A stretch of DNA of 64,000 nt, taken from positions 316,453 through 380,452 of the forward strand of contig MZZL01000055.1 in the NCBI GenBank assembly GCA_002749535.1, given 5' to 3'. Positions 1 through 11,387 of this stretch are shown here, in pieces; the stretch's first letter is position 1, and the number at the start of each line of letters is the position of its first letter. Under the pieces are notes generated by a model. The model saw only the letters and a list, made by a program, of their open reading frames with translations. It was not told where the DNA came from and made no database searches. Origin of the DNA: Apophysomyces variabilis. Taxonomy: Eukaryota; Mucoromycota; Mucoromycetes; Mucorales; Mucoraceae. The translations under genes were made by a program, and so were the position numbers.

Positions 1-36
1 ACTTTGATCGGTGGTGACATGTATTGTAGACTGCAT
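1..36 (-). CDS. Possible 5' end of a gene leaving the left edge
   Basis: An ATG on the minus strand opens a frame of 12 codons (MQSTIHVTTDQS) that runs off the window. It is preceded by a pyrimidine-rich leader and by a TATA-like element about 105 bases upstream, an arrangement seen at other genes here. Too little is visible to name a product. The start is inferred and could be chance. Confidence 0.3.
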   Translation of the reverse strand, partial: MQSTIHVTTDQS

Positions 37-140
37 TAGTTCTAATAAGGTGAGGTCGAGGCGAAGTGTAGGGTTATTGAAAAAGGAAAAGAGTAGACAA
101 AGTGAAGAGAAGAGATTTTGTCAATGAGATGGAAAGGGCT

Positions 141-148
141 TTTATATA
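141..148 (-). promoter_or_regulatory. TATA-like element for the left-edge gene
   Basis: On the minus strand this reads TATATAAA and lies about 105 bases upstream of the ATG at position 36. The spacing leaves room for a short leader. The match is good, but the gene it would serve is only inferred. Confidence 0.35.
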
Positions 149-306
149 CTAAGTTTAGGCAGTTGCACCCCTAAATTTTCATTTTTTACGTTTTTTGGCA
201 ACTCAGAAGCTCTGCTATTGGTTCATTTTTCTTAGTCTGTCTTTGTCACACCACGAAGTTTAGGGTAAAAAAAGGTATGATGTGGTTTGCTATCGATCTA
301 CTTATA

Positions 307-327
307 CATCATCATCATCATCATCAT
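307..327. repeat. (CAT)7 trinucleotide microsatellite
   Basis: Seven perfect CAT units lie in noncoding AT-rich DNA. This is a simple repeat with no sign of coding use. Confidence 0.9.
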
Positions 328-1390
328 AGCAGATAAAGCACCTACTTAAACCCCTCCCCAAAAGTTGGAGTATAAAATAACTTTGTACTGCAATCAATGC
401 TAATATACGCACACACTTCTTGATCTATATCGTTCACTTAAGGGAAAAGAAATCTGCATAAACTTTGTCCCTGAATCGCACCAACAATGAATATCACAAC
501 ATCCGGAAGTAAAAATAAGAAATAATAGCATCCGAAATGCCATAATCAACATCTGATTCTCAGGAGAATACATATGCATCAGTAAAACTAAGCCTATATC
601 ATTCTTTATCTTGTCTCTATCTGGTTCACTTTGTCAACATAACAACATCCCTTCTGGTCATAAGTTGTCAACGTTTGCTCCATATCTGAATCATATGACA
701 AACACCCACTTTAAAATAAACAACCAGGTAGATATATGGTGATTCAGAAATGATGAAAATCATCAAAAAACCGAATCATTTTGCATGATATGATGACAAA
801 AACGAAAAAAAGTCTGTTGTCATACGCAACCACTCGGTCTGGTTAAATGAAATTGTCATAAGAGATTCCCTTGCTTCTGCTTTTACCAAAAACGTGATTG
901 TCGCACCATGCCTCTTCCGATATGGTCCACCTGTTGATGACATGAATAAATGATGCAGAACCAGATAGCCAAATATCACGGGGTGGCATCCATCCAAAAC
1001 GACATCCATAAGAGGACTAATGTTTAATACTATGAGTTCCCAAGGCGACCGAGTAAATTAAGGTTTGGAAAGCCAAAGTAAAACCCTATTCGTTTTTTTA
1101 CTTGTATGGTAAATTGAGGCTATGTCGTTGCTATTTCCTTCGTGGATCAGTACTGTAAACAAGTGCCTGAGCTGTTTGAGCGCTTGTGTTTGGGTACCTC
1201 AATTCCGAGTATTCGAAACAAGCTGACGTTATACCAAATACAACTTCCCAACCAATAGCAAAGAATATTTGCTTGTTTCACGCTTTATTTATGATGCAAG
1301 TGTCTCGTAAAATCAAAACAAATAGTCAGTAATCGAAATAACTTGGTGAACGCTTAACCATGCAATAGTCTGTATGGCCGAATTTATTCA
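328..1390. other. Intergenic DNA without a supported gene
   Basis: Only short chance frames occur on both strands. No recognisable domain, RNA gene or repeat beyond the adjacent CAT microsatellite was seen. Confidence 0.6.
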
Positions 1391-2238
1391 ATGGTTTTCT
1401 TTAACATTGAGCCGCGTCGCATCTATCTTTTGCTTCCCCGCCTCCTTGTGTTTGTCACATATGCATTAGCCCTATACTAAAGGAGGAGGATGAGCTCTGA
1501 CTCTGCTTGCTTGAAACGTGCCGAGAGAATCGCCCTAACCATTACTAAACTTCGTACTTCTTTTGCATGGCGATCCTTAAGAGCTTCGCTGTTATTACTC
1601 TACGCACTATTCTCCTGCCATGGTTGCTAACAACGAGAAATCGCAACTCTTCTTACTGGCTAACTTCCTTGCACTGTTGCATGGTCTTTCCACACGCTTG
1701 TTCGCCCATGGAGTCCTTATGTTTACTCCTGCTGTTAGCTGCGATCTAAGCATAGTCTGACGCGAGATAAAAGAAAAATAGGCTCATGCGAAGCATTGAT
1801 GAATGTGTTGTATGAGAGCTTAATGCGTGGTTCCGAGTGAATTCCGCATAGTGAACCGTCGAAGATATTTACGGATCGCTATATTCAAACTCATGACCCG
1901 TATTGGTTTGCTTGGTTATCATCCTGGTCTTCCCTCTCATTGTTTTGACGTTGCACTGCCTGTCTTTTGTAATGCTTTCTTTATGTTGCGCTGCACGGGC
2001 GAACGTAACAACCCTTTGAGTCTTGCAGTGGCGTGAAGACGCCCCTGCACCTGATGGCATAGATCATCACACGTTCCTATGGGGAAAATTTTATGTGGGG
2101 CTTATGAGGGACATTAGTGATATCGATCAGTGGCATAACAAGTTTAATAAAGAAAAACTGAAATTAAAACAGAAGTTGGAACTGATAAATGATGGTTTTG
2201 TCGCTGTACAGCACACAGACTTCCTTTTGATGGGGTAA
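1391..2238 (+). pseudogene. Possible decayed or unresolved membrane-protein gene
   Basis: One plus-strand frame from 1391 reads like protein over long stretches, including an arginine/leucine-rich start and segments rich in hydrophobic residues, but it is broken by several stops (near 1478, 1627 and 1770). A second frame near 1905-2020 gives a strongly hydrophobic run. A final open piece (2035-2236) follows a good acceptor (TTGCAG) and ends at a perfect GTAAGT donor at 2237, so it looks like an exon. The pieces do not join into one frame with introns of normal size. It is either a pseudogene or a gene whose structure I could not solve. No family is recognised. Confidence 0.25.
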
Positions 2239-2414
2239 GTGATCGGCAATATGCAAACTTTTTCTTTATTATTGAACATGCGAAAAAAGTCATGAAAATC
2301 AAAAACAATTATTAATAAAAGAGAAAGAAAGGTATGGATAAGACAAAGGAGAGAGAGAAAGAGAGCGAAGAGCAATTAGAGTGCATGATAAGGGGAGAAA
2401 GAAGAATGGGACAC

Positions 2415-3535
2415 TTAGTTGGTCTTGAACAGAGCACGGAAATGATCGCCTATGGACGAGAAGGGTTAGGACAAATAGTTGTTAAGGCTAACGAACTGAT
2501 CTTACCCAAGGCCACCATACAAAGTGTCTGCCACATGCCAAGACCGACTCGTGGCAAAACACCTCTGTAAAATCCACCGATACCGTTGTTTTGGTAGATC
2601 CATTTGGTAGCTTTCATAATCGTCATGTTTTCGGGACGACCAGCAGCTTTGACCTGACTCTGCATCTCTACTCGAATCACTTCGATAGGTTGGTTCCAGC
2701 AAGACAGGGCACCACCGATCATTGACGCCAGCGCTTTGTCGATAGCTGTTGCCTTCTCCTTTACTCCCGGTCCCTCTCCATACCTTGCCTTGATGATGCT
2801 TTCTTGTACAAAACGCGTGATCCCGAACCGTGATGCCCAGTTCGTACACTGTCTGACAGCCACAGCGTTCACACCTTTGTTGATACCAGCAATACCTTCT
2901 TTCCTGAAAATATCGGCGGCAATCTTAAACGTAGATTGCTTTACTCCCGACTTGTGTCGCGTCACCTCGACTGTCTTCATAAATGTACAGAAACCCATGG
3001 TTGTGTAAGCTTGTGCGATACCGCCTCCCATACCGCCAGCAATCCCGCCCTGAATTTTTTTAAGATACCATCAGATTAGCTTTTGTTACACAAGACGATC
3101 GCATATGAAACCAGAAAGCAGAAAGAAAAGAAATAACATACCAGAAAAGGTGAAGCACCAGCCAGTCGTGCTCGATACTCAAATTCAGAGGCAGTGAACA
3201 ACAAGACAGCGCCTTTGGTACTTGCTTCGATCCAGGCCCATGGGATCAAACCTTGATAAAAGCCGAAAAGACCTCCGCGGCTGTAGATGGTTGCCATCGC
3301 CTGAGCAAACGATTGGCCTCGGTTGGCGGCCAACTGCGTCTTAATCACTTCAAATGGTTGACCTAGTGTGGAGACTTCGAACAGATTCAAGGCTATGTTT
3401 TTTCGTATTCTTAGTTAGAAGATCGACGAGATACGGTTGAAACTTACTGGCCCCCAGCAATAGGTTGGTATAGGAGATTGGCTTCTTCTTAAGCGGCGCG
3501 TTAGGATCCACGGGAGCAGTATCAATGGGAGCCAT
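2415..3535 (-). CDS. YHM2: Mitochondrial citrate/oxoglutarate carrier, Yhm2-like
   Basis: Member of the mitochondrial carrier (SLC25) family in the inner membrane. By homology to yeast Yhm2 it should exchange citrate for 2-oxoglutarate, supplying cytosolic citrate and reducing power. Four exons (3448-3535, 3142-3392, 2506-3049, 2415-2449) join in frame to 305 residues, close to the 314 of yeast Yhm2. Family-specific stretches are present: [17 protein letters not shown] after helix 1, [36 protein letters not shown] and [14 protein letters not shown], with the carrier-type PxE/D motifs. The last exon is short: reading through the third donor would give an unrelated tail, while splicing 2506 to 2449 restores a Yhm2-like end ([11 protein letters not shown]). 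There is no cleavable presequence, as is usual for carriers. Confidence 0.93.
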
Positions 3536-4782
3536 GAGGAGAGAAGGAGAAAGAGAAAGAAAGAGAAAGAGAGGATAGGTTGTGGAAGGAAAAGCAAGAA
3601 AAAGCGCAGGGCCAATTTAAATGGAGGGTTCGTTGGGCGAACCCAATGTGTCAAAGTTCCCCCGTTGGGGAGTTGACCGCGGAGACAGTCACACCTCGTC
3701 GCTGCTTTTGGTCGGCACCTGTTCCCAAAGTGGGAAGGCAGCCGAGAGGAAATCGCGAGTGGTTGTTGAGTTGACCCCAAATCCTGCGTGAACCTGGAAT
3801 CTCATTGGCCTTGACAAGTGTTGGCTCACTTTTCTCTGCTAAAAATGGTACCGGGAAGACCCGCGGTTTTTCCCTTTAGCACTTTGGCTCTTCATTTCCC
3901 GCTATCGCCTATCGATCTAAAGTTCCCCTCGTTCTCGTATTCGGAGCAAAGAAAGAAAGAAGAAGAAGAAAAGGAAATAAAGCCTTACGGACCTGCCATC
4001 CATCCCATAGGTTAAGAAAGCAACGCATTCACCCTGCCCCAGGGTCTGTGCGCAGGACAACTCGTCGACCAGGAAACCACACATTGCATGCTATGGCACT
4101 GCAGCCTTCTCTTTTTTTCTTGTGGGTGCAAAATAATAGGTCATGTGTATGCTTGTCAACGAAAAGAAAGCATCTATGAAGAAGATGCTGCAGAGAATCT
4201 AGGTTGTCCACGTCCCAGGAACAGTCTCTTTCTTTGGACAGAATCCTAATCTTCCAAACTTCTATCGTGCGGACGACTAATCGCAGCACATAGAAACCAA
4301 ACAAGAACCTGGATTTGATAAACAACGCGTTATGCAACGTGATCTTGCCTCTCGACAGACTGCCGATCCGTTCGCACTACCTATTTGATCAATGTTGTAC
4401 AAACACCGTTATCTATTGTCAGCTTGCCTACGAAAAACACCTGCCATTCTCTCTCTTTGCCTGTACGACACTATCCACGATTAAGACATTTGACCTCGTT
4501 CACCCATCCGTGGATGATGCAAGAAGGCGGTAGATTGTGCAATAACTCAGCTGATGGTTACATCAATCGATTTTTCCTTTTGGACGCTTTTGAATGGTCC
4601 TAATGCATATATCACGTATAAAGCAAATCAGAAACATACCTATCAGAACTGTATAGTTTATCGCCAGAGACAGACAGAAAATGCACTGGATAATGTACAT
4701 AAGAAATAGAATCATCTTTTAACCCTGTCGAAAGAAGATCATACATGATGTAACTTTGTATTACCATTTATTGAACCGCTTC
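3536..4782. other. Intergenic region upstream of the carrier gene
   Basis: It holds the presumed carrier promoter and a GA/TC-rich tract just upstream of its start codon (3536-3575). No credible gene was seen on either strand. Confidence 0.6.
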
Positions 4783-4818
4783 TTACGCTACCATAAACAA
4801 ATTTTGCGTCCTTGAAAG
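4783..4818 (+). repeat. Dispersed repeat, copy 1
   Basis: A 36-nt segment beginning TTACGCTAC and containing AAATTTTGCGTCC. It matches the segment at 38,794-38,829 with only about five differences. Its length and form suit a worn end of a DNA transposon, but the partner end was not found here. Confidence 0.6.
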
Positions 4819-6004
4819 GACCTTATTTGCTTTGAAAACGTAACGCAGACGCGTCGTTAGTGAATTAGTTATGCGGAATATATCTTAAATGTACATTGAT
4901 CCAATGAGTCAAAACTTAGACAGATATCATAAAAAATGCATTAATAAGTACACGGAAATGACGTTTGCTATCTTTGACTAAGCCGCCAAAAGTAATCTCT
5001 GTGCATACACAGGGGAACTACGGCGCATCCAATCACTGATGCTCACCAGTATGGAGAAAGCTGTGGCAGGCAAAAAAGAAAAGATATGTTGTCAGTATGC
5101 AGGCGTTCATTGAATAAAGGTTACTACATGCTTGGACGCCATATCCCCACCGAGGATATACGTACTCCGCTAGGAGGCGCTGCTGCTCATCCTGGGGCGA
5201 CAGAAGAAGAAAAACGAGGGAGCAAAAAAAAAAGGGGGGGAATAACTGACGTACAAACACTAAAAGCAGCTTGACCGCATCTACCATGAAAAGAATGCGA
5301 AGAAAATGAAGTAGAACTTAGGTCAAAAAGAGCATAATGCGTGTTGATAAGGATCACCCACAGCAAAGTGAATAAGCAAGTCCTAAGAAGAGGAAGATGA
5401 CAAGCACTGCAGACGTGTCTACGATTAGATCAATCTGACAACACAGTCATTGTGCTTTACCCAAGACGATCATGGGATACCAAGAACTAGACTCTTCAAG
5501 AACGGATAATAGCAGCACAAAAGCCTCGAGCAACCAATATGAGAATTGAAAGTGATGTTGCTCCTACAGTGAAAATGCCATCTAGATGAGATATATGGGA
5601 CTTGAGCCAAACAAATAGATTTAGACGTGCGCAGGGACACATATAGCCAAAAGCTCCTTTGCTGAACCATCAGCGAGGCGCGTATAATGGTACATTATAC
5701 AGACCGAACAAAAACATGGAATGCATGCAAATAGAGATACTCTCATGGAAGTATCACTTATCGTCACGCTTAGATGCATATTCTGAGAGGACGTGTATTC
5801 GTCCTGACTCCTGAAGTATGTCTGGAAAACTGAATGCAGTTTCCGCTGTCGTGTACTTGGATTCTATGCAGTTGTAGACATGCAAATCATTACTTTGGAC
5901 GTATTAACAAGTCTCTTCGGCTCGTTCCACTGCGTCGGATAGATCATAATCGCTTAGTAACACTGGCAAAGTCATGTGGATTTCACTCACCTATGCGAAC
6001 TGAG
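4819..6004. other. Intergenic DNA downstream of the Fanzor relic
   Basis: No supported gene. A small perfect inverted repeat (GTCCTT, then GAAAGGAC) occurs at its left end. If the Fanzor belonged to a transposon, its 3' flank and guide-RNA region would lie here, but I could not identify terminal repeats by eye. Confidence 0.5.
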
Positions 6005-9000
6005 TCACTTGCATGCCTTGCTTGGGGTTTGTCCCGGCAATTGGTTTTTTCTTTGAAAAAGTGATGGTCGGTTATTGTTATTGAGAGCCATATGCTCTGC
6101 AATACGTCTAATATTTCTGCTGGCGTTACAATCGCGATCCCAAACCGTTTTGCATTGCTCGCAGTGCACGACGGCATGCAACGACTGACCCAGCGATCCT
6201 TTTACGTTACGCAGTTTCTTTGCTCCACAGCCAGAACAAATTTTGGACGTTTTGAACTCGTCAACGTCTACGACCTTGCATCGTCCTCTTGCTTTATTCT
6301 CTTTAATCTTTCTTCTAATGATGTTGGAAATTCCTGCTCGTATGCCTTGCAAAGTGCTATTGAACATGGCACTTCCAAAAGCAAACAGTGGCTTTCTTTT
6401 CGTCGGATGCGGCGTAGCCTTTGACCATTCATTTCTACTATCATAGTCAATCTTTTAAATTATCTGTTGACTTTTACCTAGCAAATGTATTCGGCAGCCT
6501 TCGACAACTGGTTCTACTTCTATTTTCCAGGGAAGAGTCCAAACGACGACGACTTGTCCATGTCAGCGACAAAGCATCTATTTTCACATTTTAACTCTTA
6601 CTTCGGTTCAGTATCCGAAATTTCCGTTCGCTTAACTGTTCCTGCCTCGGTCTTGTTTTGTTGTTTCCGGCGTTTCTTCTTTGCTTACGATGTCTTCTCC
6701 GATTTCTGGTATTTTTTGTAGGATATTTACTGCCACCGGATATTAAACGTTCCGCAAACTCGTCACTAGCCTGTTGGCGACCAATATGTCTTCAATAAGC
6801 GGTACATAAAGTTAATGATGCACATAGAATGACGATTTTAAGCTTACCGCCAAAAACCGGAGGCATGCATACCTTCTGTCGTAGTATTGGTGTTATGTCG
6901 ACATGTGCAACAATAAAAAGCGAGCATACCGATCGAACTGAGATATACTGGCCGTCTTTACGCTAGGCATATCTTTTTCGATCTGCTGGATCTTAGCCTT
7001 TTCGTTTTTCATACGGACCATGATTGCTTTGCTTGCATTGTAATGGGCGAGGTGGTAAAATTCTTTCGTGGATGATGATATGATTTCATGGCTATATTTC
7101 TCATGACCATTGCTGGCGACATACGCATCCGTTATCCCAGGATTTACGCCTATCAAGTTAAGGCCATGCAGATCCCCCTGAAAGTCCTTCATAGTCTTTG
7201 CCGACTTCTTATCTTCAGTCAAGTGTTGCCTTTTCCTGGAGAACGTAAACGCTGCTGTGCAACCGTCTGTTGCGAGTGGCCGAAACATTTTCTGGTTTGA
7301 GTTCTTCATTTCATCCAATGATCGTCTTTATGAAATCAAACGCTTCCCAAAACATTTCGTCTTTGTTTGCTCTTTGGCTAACTCCAACCAATGATGCTAA
7401 TGTTTGGTGATCTATTTGGATATATCGCCAGGTAGTTGCCGTTCTGGCATGATTGTAAATAGACGTTCGCTGGAACCTTGGATTTTTGGCATAAAAACCC
7501 CTCTGACCGATTTTCTAGCAGTTTTTGCCAAAACTTTCTGTATGTAAACATAGTCTACTGAAGAAATATCGTCTTTGAGCACTGATCGTATCTCTTTCTC
7601 GAATAAGTTTGGCGCATAAGAGATGTTTGCTTAGCGCAAAGAATTATACATGTGACACCGTTGTCGTTTGCTTTTTCAAGCTATATCCCATTTTTAACAT
7701 GATGATTTCCTCCTTTTTGTTTTGTTACCTTAGGTAAATCTTCGGCTAGAGTACAAATAGCTTTTCGGGTCCTCCCTACCAAGAATGATTTTTTTCGTCT
7801 TGAAAGATTCTTGAAACTCTAATTTTTCTGAAAATTGCGAAATAACCACCCTCGAGAAGGGATCGGCATCGGTTTGCGGACTGGTGTACCACCTAAAGGC
7901 TCGAGGTCCTCAAAGATTTCGTGCAGAGGCCGCACATAGACATGAGATTTAGCCGCCATATCGGTTGATGTGACAGGAACATTTTCAGGACAAATATTGA
8001 CATTCTGCAAGACCGTATTGATTGCGGTCTTGAATTCGTCCCTTGGCACAACTGAGTACGGATAATGCGGTTGTCCCTTTGCCCCAATGTCATAGGCAAA
8101 CTTGGCCAGTTTCTTTATATCTTCCGTTGTGATATCTATCTTGAGCTTTTCCTGCGTTTGCACAAAGTGCGTTAACCTAAAAACATTGACAGGTGTTCTA
8201 CTTGCCAGCTCAACTTGGAGACAGTATTTGATATACTTCTCCATACGTTGACTATAATTTTCGACTACATCATTGGAAGCCGCGACTGCCATTTGAGCAC
8301 ATGTAGACGCGAAACAGTGCATTATATCATCAGATATGTCAACTGACGGTTTATCGTCTTGGCATATCCTTAATTTCGCATATTCCTTGTAGACAGTGTG
8401 CAAGTCTGCGAGAAATTCTGGTTGCTATAGTATTTGCCTTGAGGTGATGTTTCTTCCCAAAATCATTTTTCCGCATGCATAGAAAAAGTCCTGCTGAAAG
8501 CACAGATGCGAAATAGGCTTGCTGTTGGATAATCGCCAAAGGACAAAGCGTGAAGAAAGTAGCTCAGTTTCTTGCGTCAAAGCTAAACCACATTTCATGC
8601 GTGAGAGTTCAGCACAACAAAAAGAGAATACTAACTTCTTATAGATGTCTGTAAGTCTCTTATTCTAAGCCCTATGATTTCGCTGCACACCGCAGCCAAA
8701 CTGATCTTTCTCGTGTACTGTAGGGACGACTCCCCTAATCGTTCTTTGGCATCTTCCGATTTGGATGCGACATGGCTTGGACACAGGCTGCTTGAACGGC
8801 GAGAATGTGGTCGCATTGTCCTTGGCGACGAAATTCTACAGGTCTTGCAGTATTTGTTGGGATCGGTTATATAGACTTTATAGGATTCTTCGATTTTTGC
8901 CGCTTTTTTTCGCCTCGCCTCGGCCTCCTTCTCCTCATCGGTCTTCTTTCTTTTCTTTCGGACAGGTGGAGCTGTAGTTGATTTGCAGACTGTCTTCAGC

Positions 9001-9234
9001 CATTTCATGGTACTCTCTGACACTTGAGAAAGATCCACTTTGGCAAGAGTGTCTAATACAATATCTTAAAATAGTGAATCGCTAGTAAAAGCGATACCTC
9101 CGTTATCGTCTTCATCAGTGTTATGACACTTCTGTTTTCTTACGTCTGCCATTGCCATTAAGAAGACGTTCTTTTACAATGCATTTCGTCATACCTGTTC
9201 TTTTCATTGTTGATTTGCGCTTTTTAGGTGGCAT
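6005..9234 (-). pseudogene. Broken Fanzor gene (eukaryotic TnpB-like RNA-guided nuclease)
   Basis: Fanzors are transposon-linked RNA-guided DNA endonucleases. The N-terminus opens with PPKKRK, a nuclear-localisation-like motif, and two 45-49 nt introns (9146-9194, 9053-9097) keep its frame open. Further in come a basic stretch, a helical region (8540-7820), the pre-RuvC block RYIQIDHQTLASL (about 7430), LATDGCTAAF and RuvC-I at about 7150, the segment before the zinc ribbon ending FAFGSAMF (about 6375), DEFKTSKICSGCG, a second CxxC (HCEQC) and RuvC-III DRDCNASRN (about 6100). Damage: TAG at 8425-8427, TAG at 7819-7821, frameshifts near 7430 and 7320, TAA at 6893-6895, an unresolved break near 6440-6600, and RuvC-I GVNPG where the family has GxDPG. 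An intact copy would be about 900 residues. The family call is from motif recognition and is strong; exact exon limits are not. Confidence 0.82.
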
Positions 9235-11387
9235 CTTCTTGAAACTCGGAAGGAAAAAGAAGAAGCTTAAAGAAGAAAAGTGCAAAAGAAGATTGGAATA
9301 AAAGAAGGAAAACGATCAAACATATATGACAGAATAACTCTGTCATAAATGACTGAATCATTATGATTAAGACCGTAATAAATTGATGTGGGTATCTCTT
9401 CCGTTACCACGGGAAACCTTCTGAGGCTCCTCTGACTGTGATCAATGCCGTTGGATGAATCGCCGTTAAATATTCTCAAAAAAGATTTGATGTGTCGATC
9501 ATTTAACGCACAATTACGCTGCTCGTAATTGTTCTCCTTATCTATTATATAATTGCTCAGGTAGCTATGTTTACCTTTGAGTCTGGTTCGTTCTTGTGAC
9601 AACAGTGGTCAACGAAATCTCCATGTCCAGTAGGTAGAGTGATTGCTTGTATTAAGATATTCATATTTCACAGGTTCATGTTATCTTGATTAACGAAGGA
9701 ATAAGTATTCAAATGTCATTGATCGCAGCGACGCAGTTATACATATCAGAGGCGAAATGGATGACCTATGCGTTGGAAACGCTACCAAGCAACGTGGCAG
9801 AATAGTAAGACAACATTTATTGGCTCACCGAGAATGGTTAGTGCCTAAGCAAGTTAGATAATGTATTATGAAGACGAAGCAAAAACATGCGAAGTAAGTG
9901 TCTTTCAAGCAAAGTCAAAATGGCGCGATAATTTCTCAAAGGACATTTCGCAGTTTGACTATTTCCTAAGAAATCGAAACGAGATTACCCAGCAAATACA
10001 TCCCAATAGTATAGCAACGACTATTCAGATTAATGCCTGTTTTTCGGCCTCTTCACTGCTTGTTAGGTATCCGGAGAAACAAAATAGCTTTCTCTCACAT
10101 CAAAGTTTCCTGTCACGGCTTTTACGAATAAAGACACCGTTGTCTAAGGATGGTCAGCCTTGGCCCGGCTCGCTTCGCAGCGCGCCCGCCTTCCCCCTCC
10201 CACACCCCATCATCCCACCGCACCCACCTCCCATACCCATCCACCGCAGCCCCCCAATCGCGCCACCCAGCCATTTGGTGTCAGGTATAGGTTCGTTAGA
10301 CAGATATTACAGCAACGGTGAAAGTAATTTTTGAAGCTACTTACGCAGCTTCTCCTGGCCTAAGTACGAAAAGCTATTCTCAGTGCTTGAAGAGACAATT
10401 GTGTCAGAGGATGATATGGAAACAATTGTTGAAAACCTATTCCAAGTGCATGAAGAGACTATTGGCCGGCTGTTATTGTTATTTGTAAAGCTGTATACAA
10501 TATTCTCAGGATAGTACGGACAGAAACAACTCATAATATATAAATACGCCTTGAAGTAGAAAGGAGCGCAAGAGCTCCCTTTTTATAACCATGAGATGAT
10601 TGTTTTAAGTGTGGTGGTGACTATGTTTTTGATTGTAAAACGTTGCAATGATCACTCATCTTTCTGTTTTGGTGTATTGAGTAACCTTTTCCTATATTGA
10701 TGGATGAGGGTAATGCAGCCCAGTTTTTTTTTTGGTAGAAAACAGTGGCTTCCCTAATATATTCGCTAATCTTCAAATATGGAAATGGGTTTGATATACA
10801 ACGCATTGCTTCCCTTTCAAATACGCTGTTTACATGATTTGATGACAACAGTTTTCAGTAGTTATCACTACTTACATGTTTCCTTAACCAAACTGGTACG
10901 GAATGAAGAAAGATGTATCCCATTTTGCAGATCTCTTTGTATTCGTTCCCAATGCCAAGTAACTGATCATACAGGCCTTTGTATCCAAACATCTATACTA
11001 TATGGAAACGATAAAGCGACCTTGGTAAACCGATCTCGGCTGAAAGCAGAGTTTGTGTGCGTGACATTCTCACCTGTTCTATTAAGAGACCACTGCAATC
11101 ATGACAGAAAACTATGAGTATTTTATTGGCTGCAAACTGAGACTCAAGCGTGCGAGAGCCAAATGACACTGAGAATGGGAAATACCAAAGGTATTTTTAA
11201 GGTATATTTTTGGAGGGAAACGCCCAAGTCCCGGATGAGTCTTTCGGACAAAAATACGTGCTTTTTCTAATTCGCTCAGATTCTCAGTTGTTCAACCCCC
11301 TTCAGGAGGACTTGTGCTTTAGGCATTACATTAGTATGTGTATGGCATTGCTCGATGAGTTTATACTACTTTATACTGTATAGCTAG
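9235..11387. other. Intergenic DNA with a cytosine-rich segment
   Basis: No recognised gene. A frame at 9861-10334 encodes a proline-rich tail, but it merely translates the C-rich segment at 10,155-10,275 and has no domain. The region may be old transposon DNA flanking the Fanzor relic. Confidence 0.5.
10193..10216 (-). other. G-quadruplex motif on the minus strand
   Basis: Four C-runs (5, 3, 4 and 3 bases) separated by 1-5 bases on the plus strand give a canonical four-run G-quadruplex pattern on the minus strand, in otherwise AT-rich DNA. Formation in the cell is not shown. Confidence 0.6.

Noticed and set aside
301..330. CRISPR-like short repeat
   Set aside because: It is a simple CAT trinucleotide run without spacers.
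5983..9234. Bacterial contamination or CRISPR-Cas12 gene
   Set aside because: The nuclease-like sequence has short spliceosomal-type introns and a nuclear-localisation-like start, and is flanked by fungal genes; no CRISPR array is present anywhere in the window.
9861..10334. 157-codon plus-strand frame with proline-rich tail
   Set aside because: The tail translates the C-rich island and the first half has no motif, no promoter and no splice context; likely chance.
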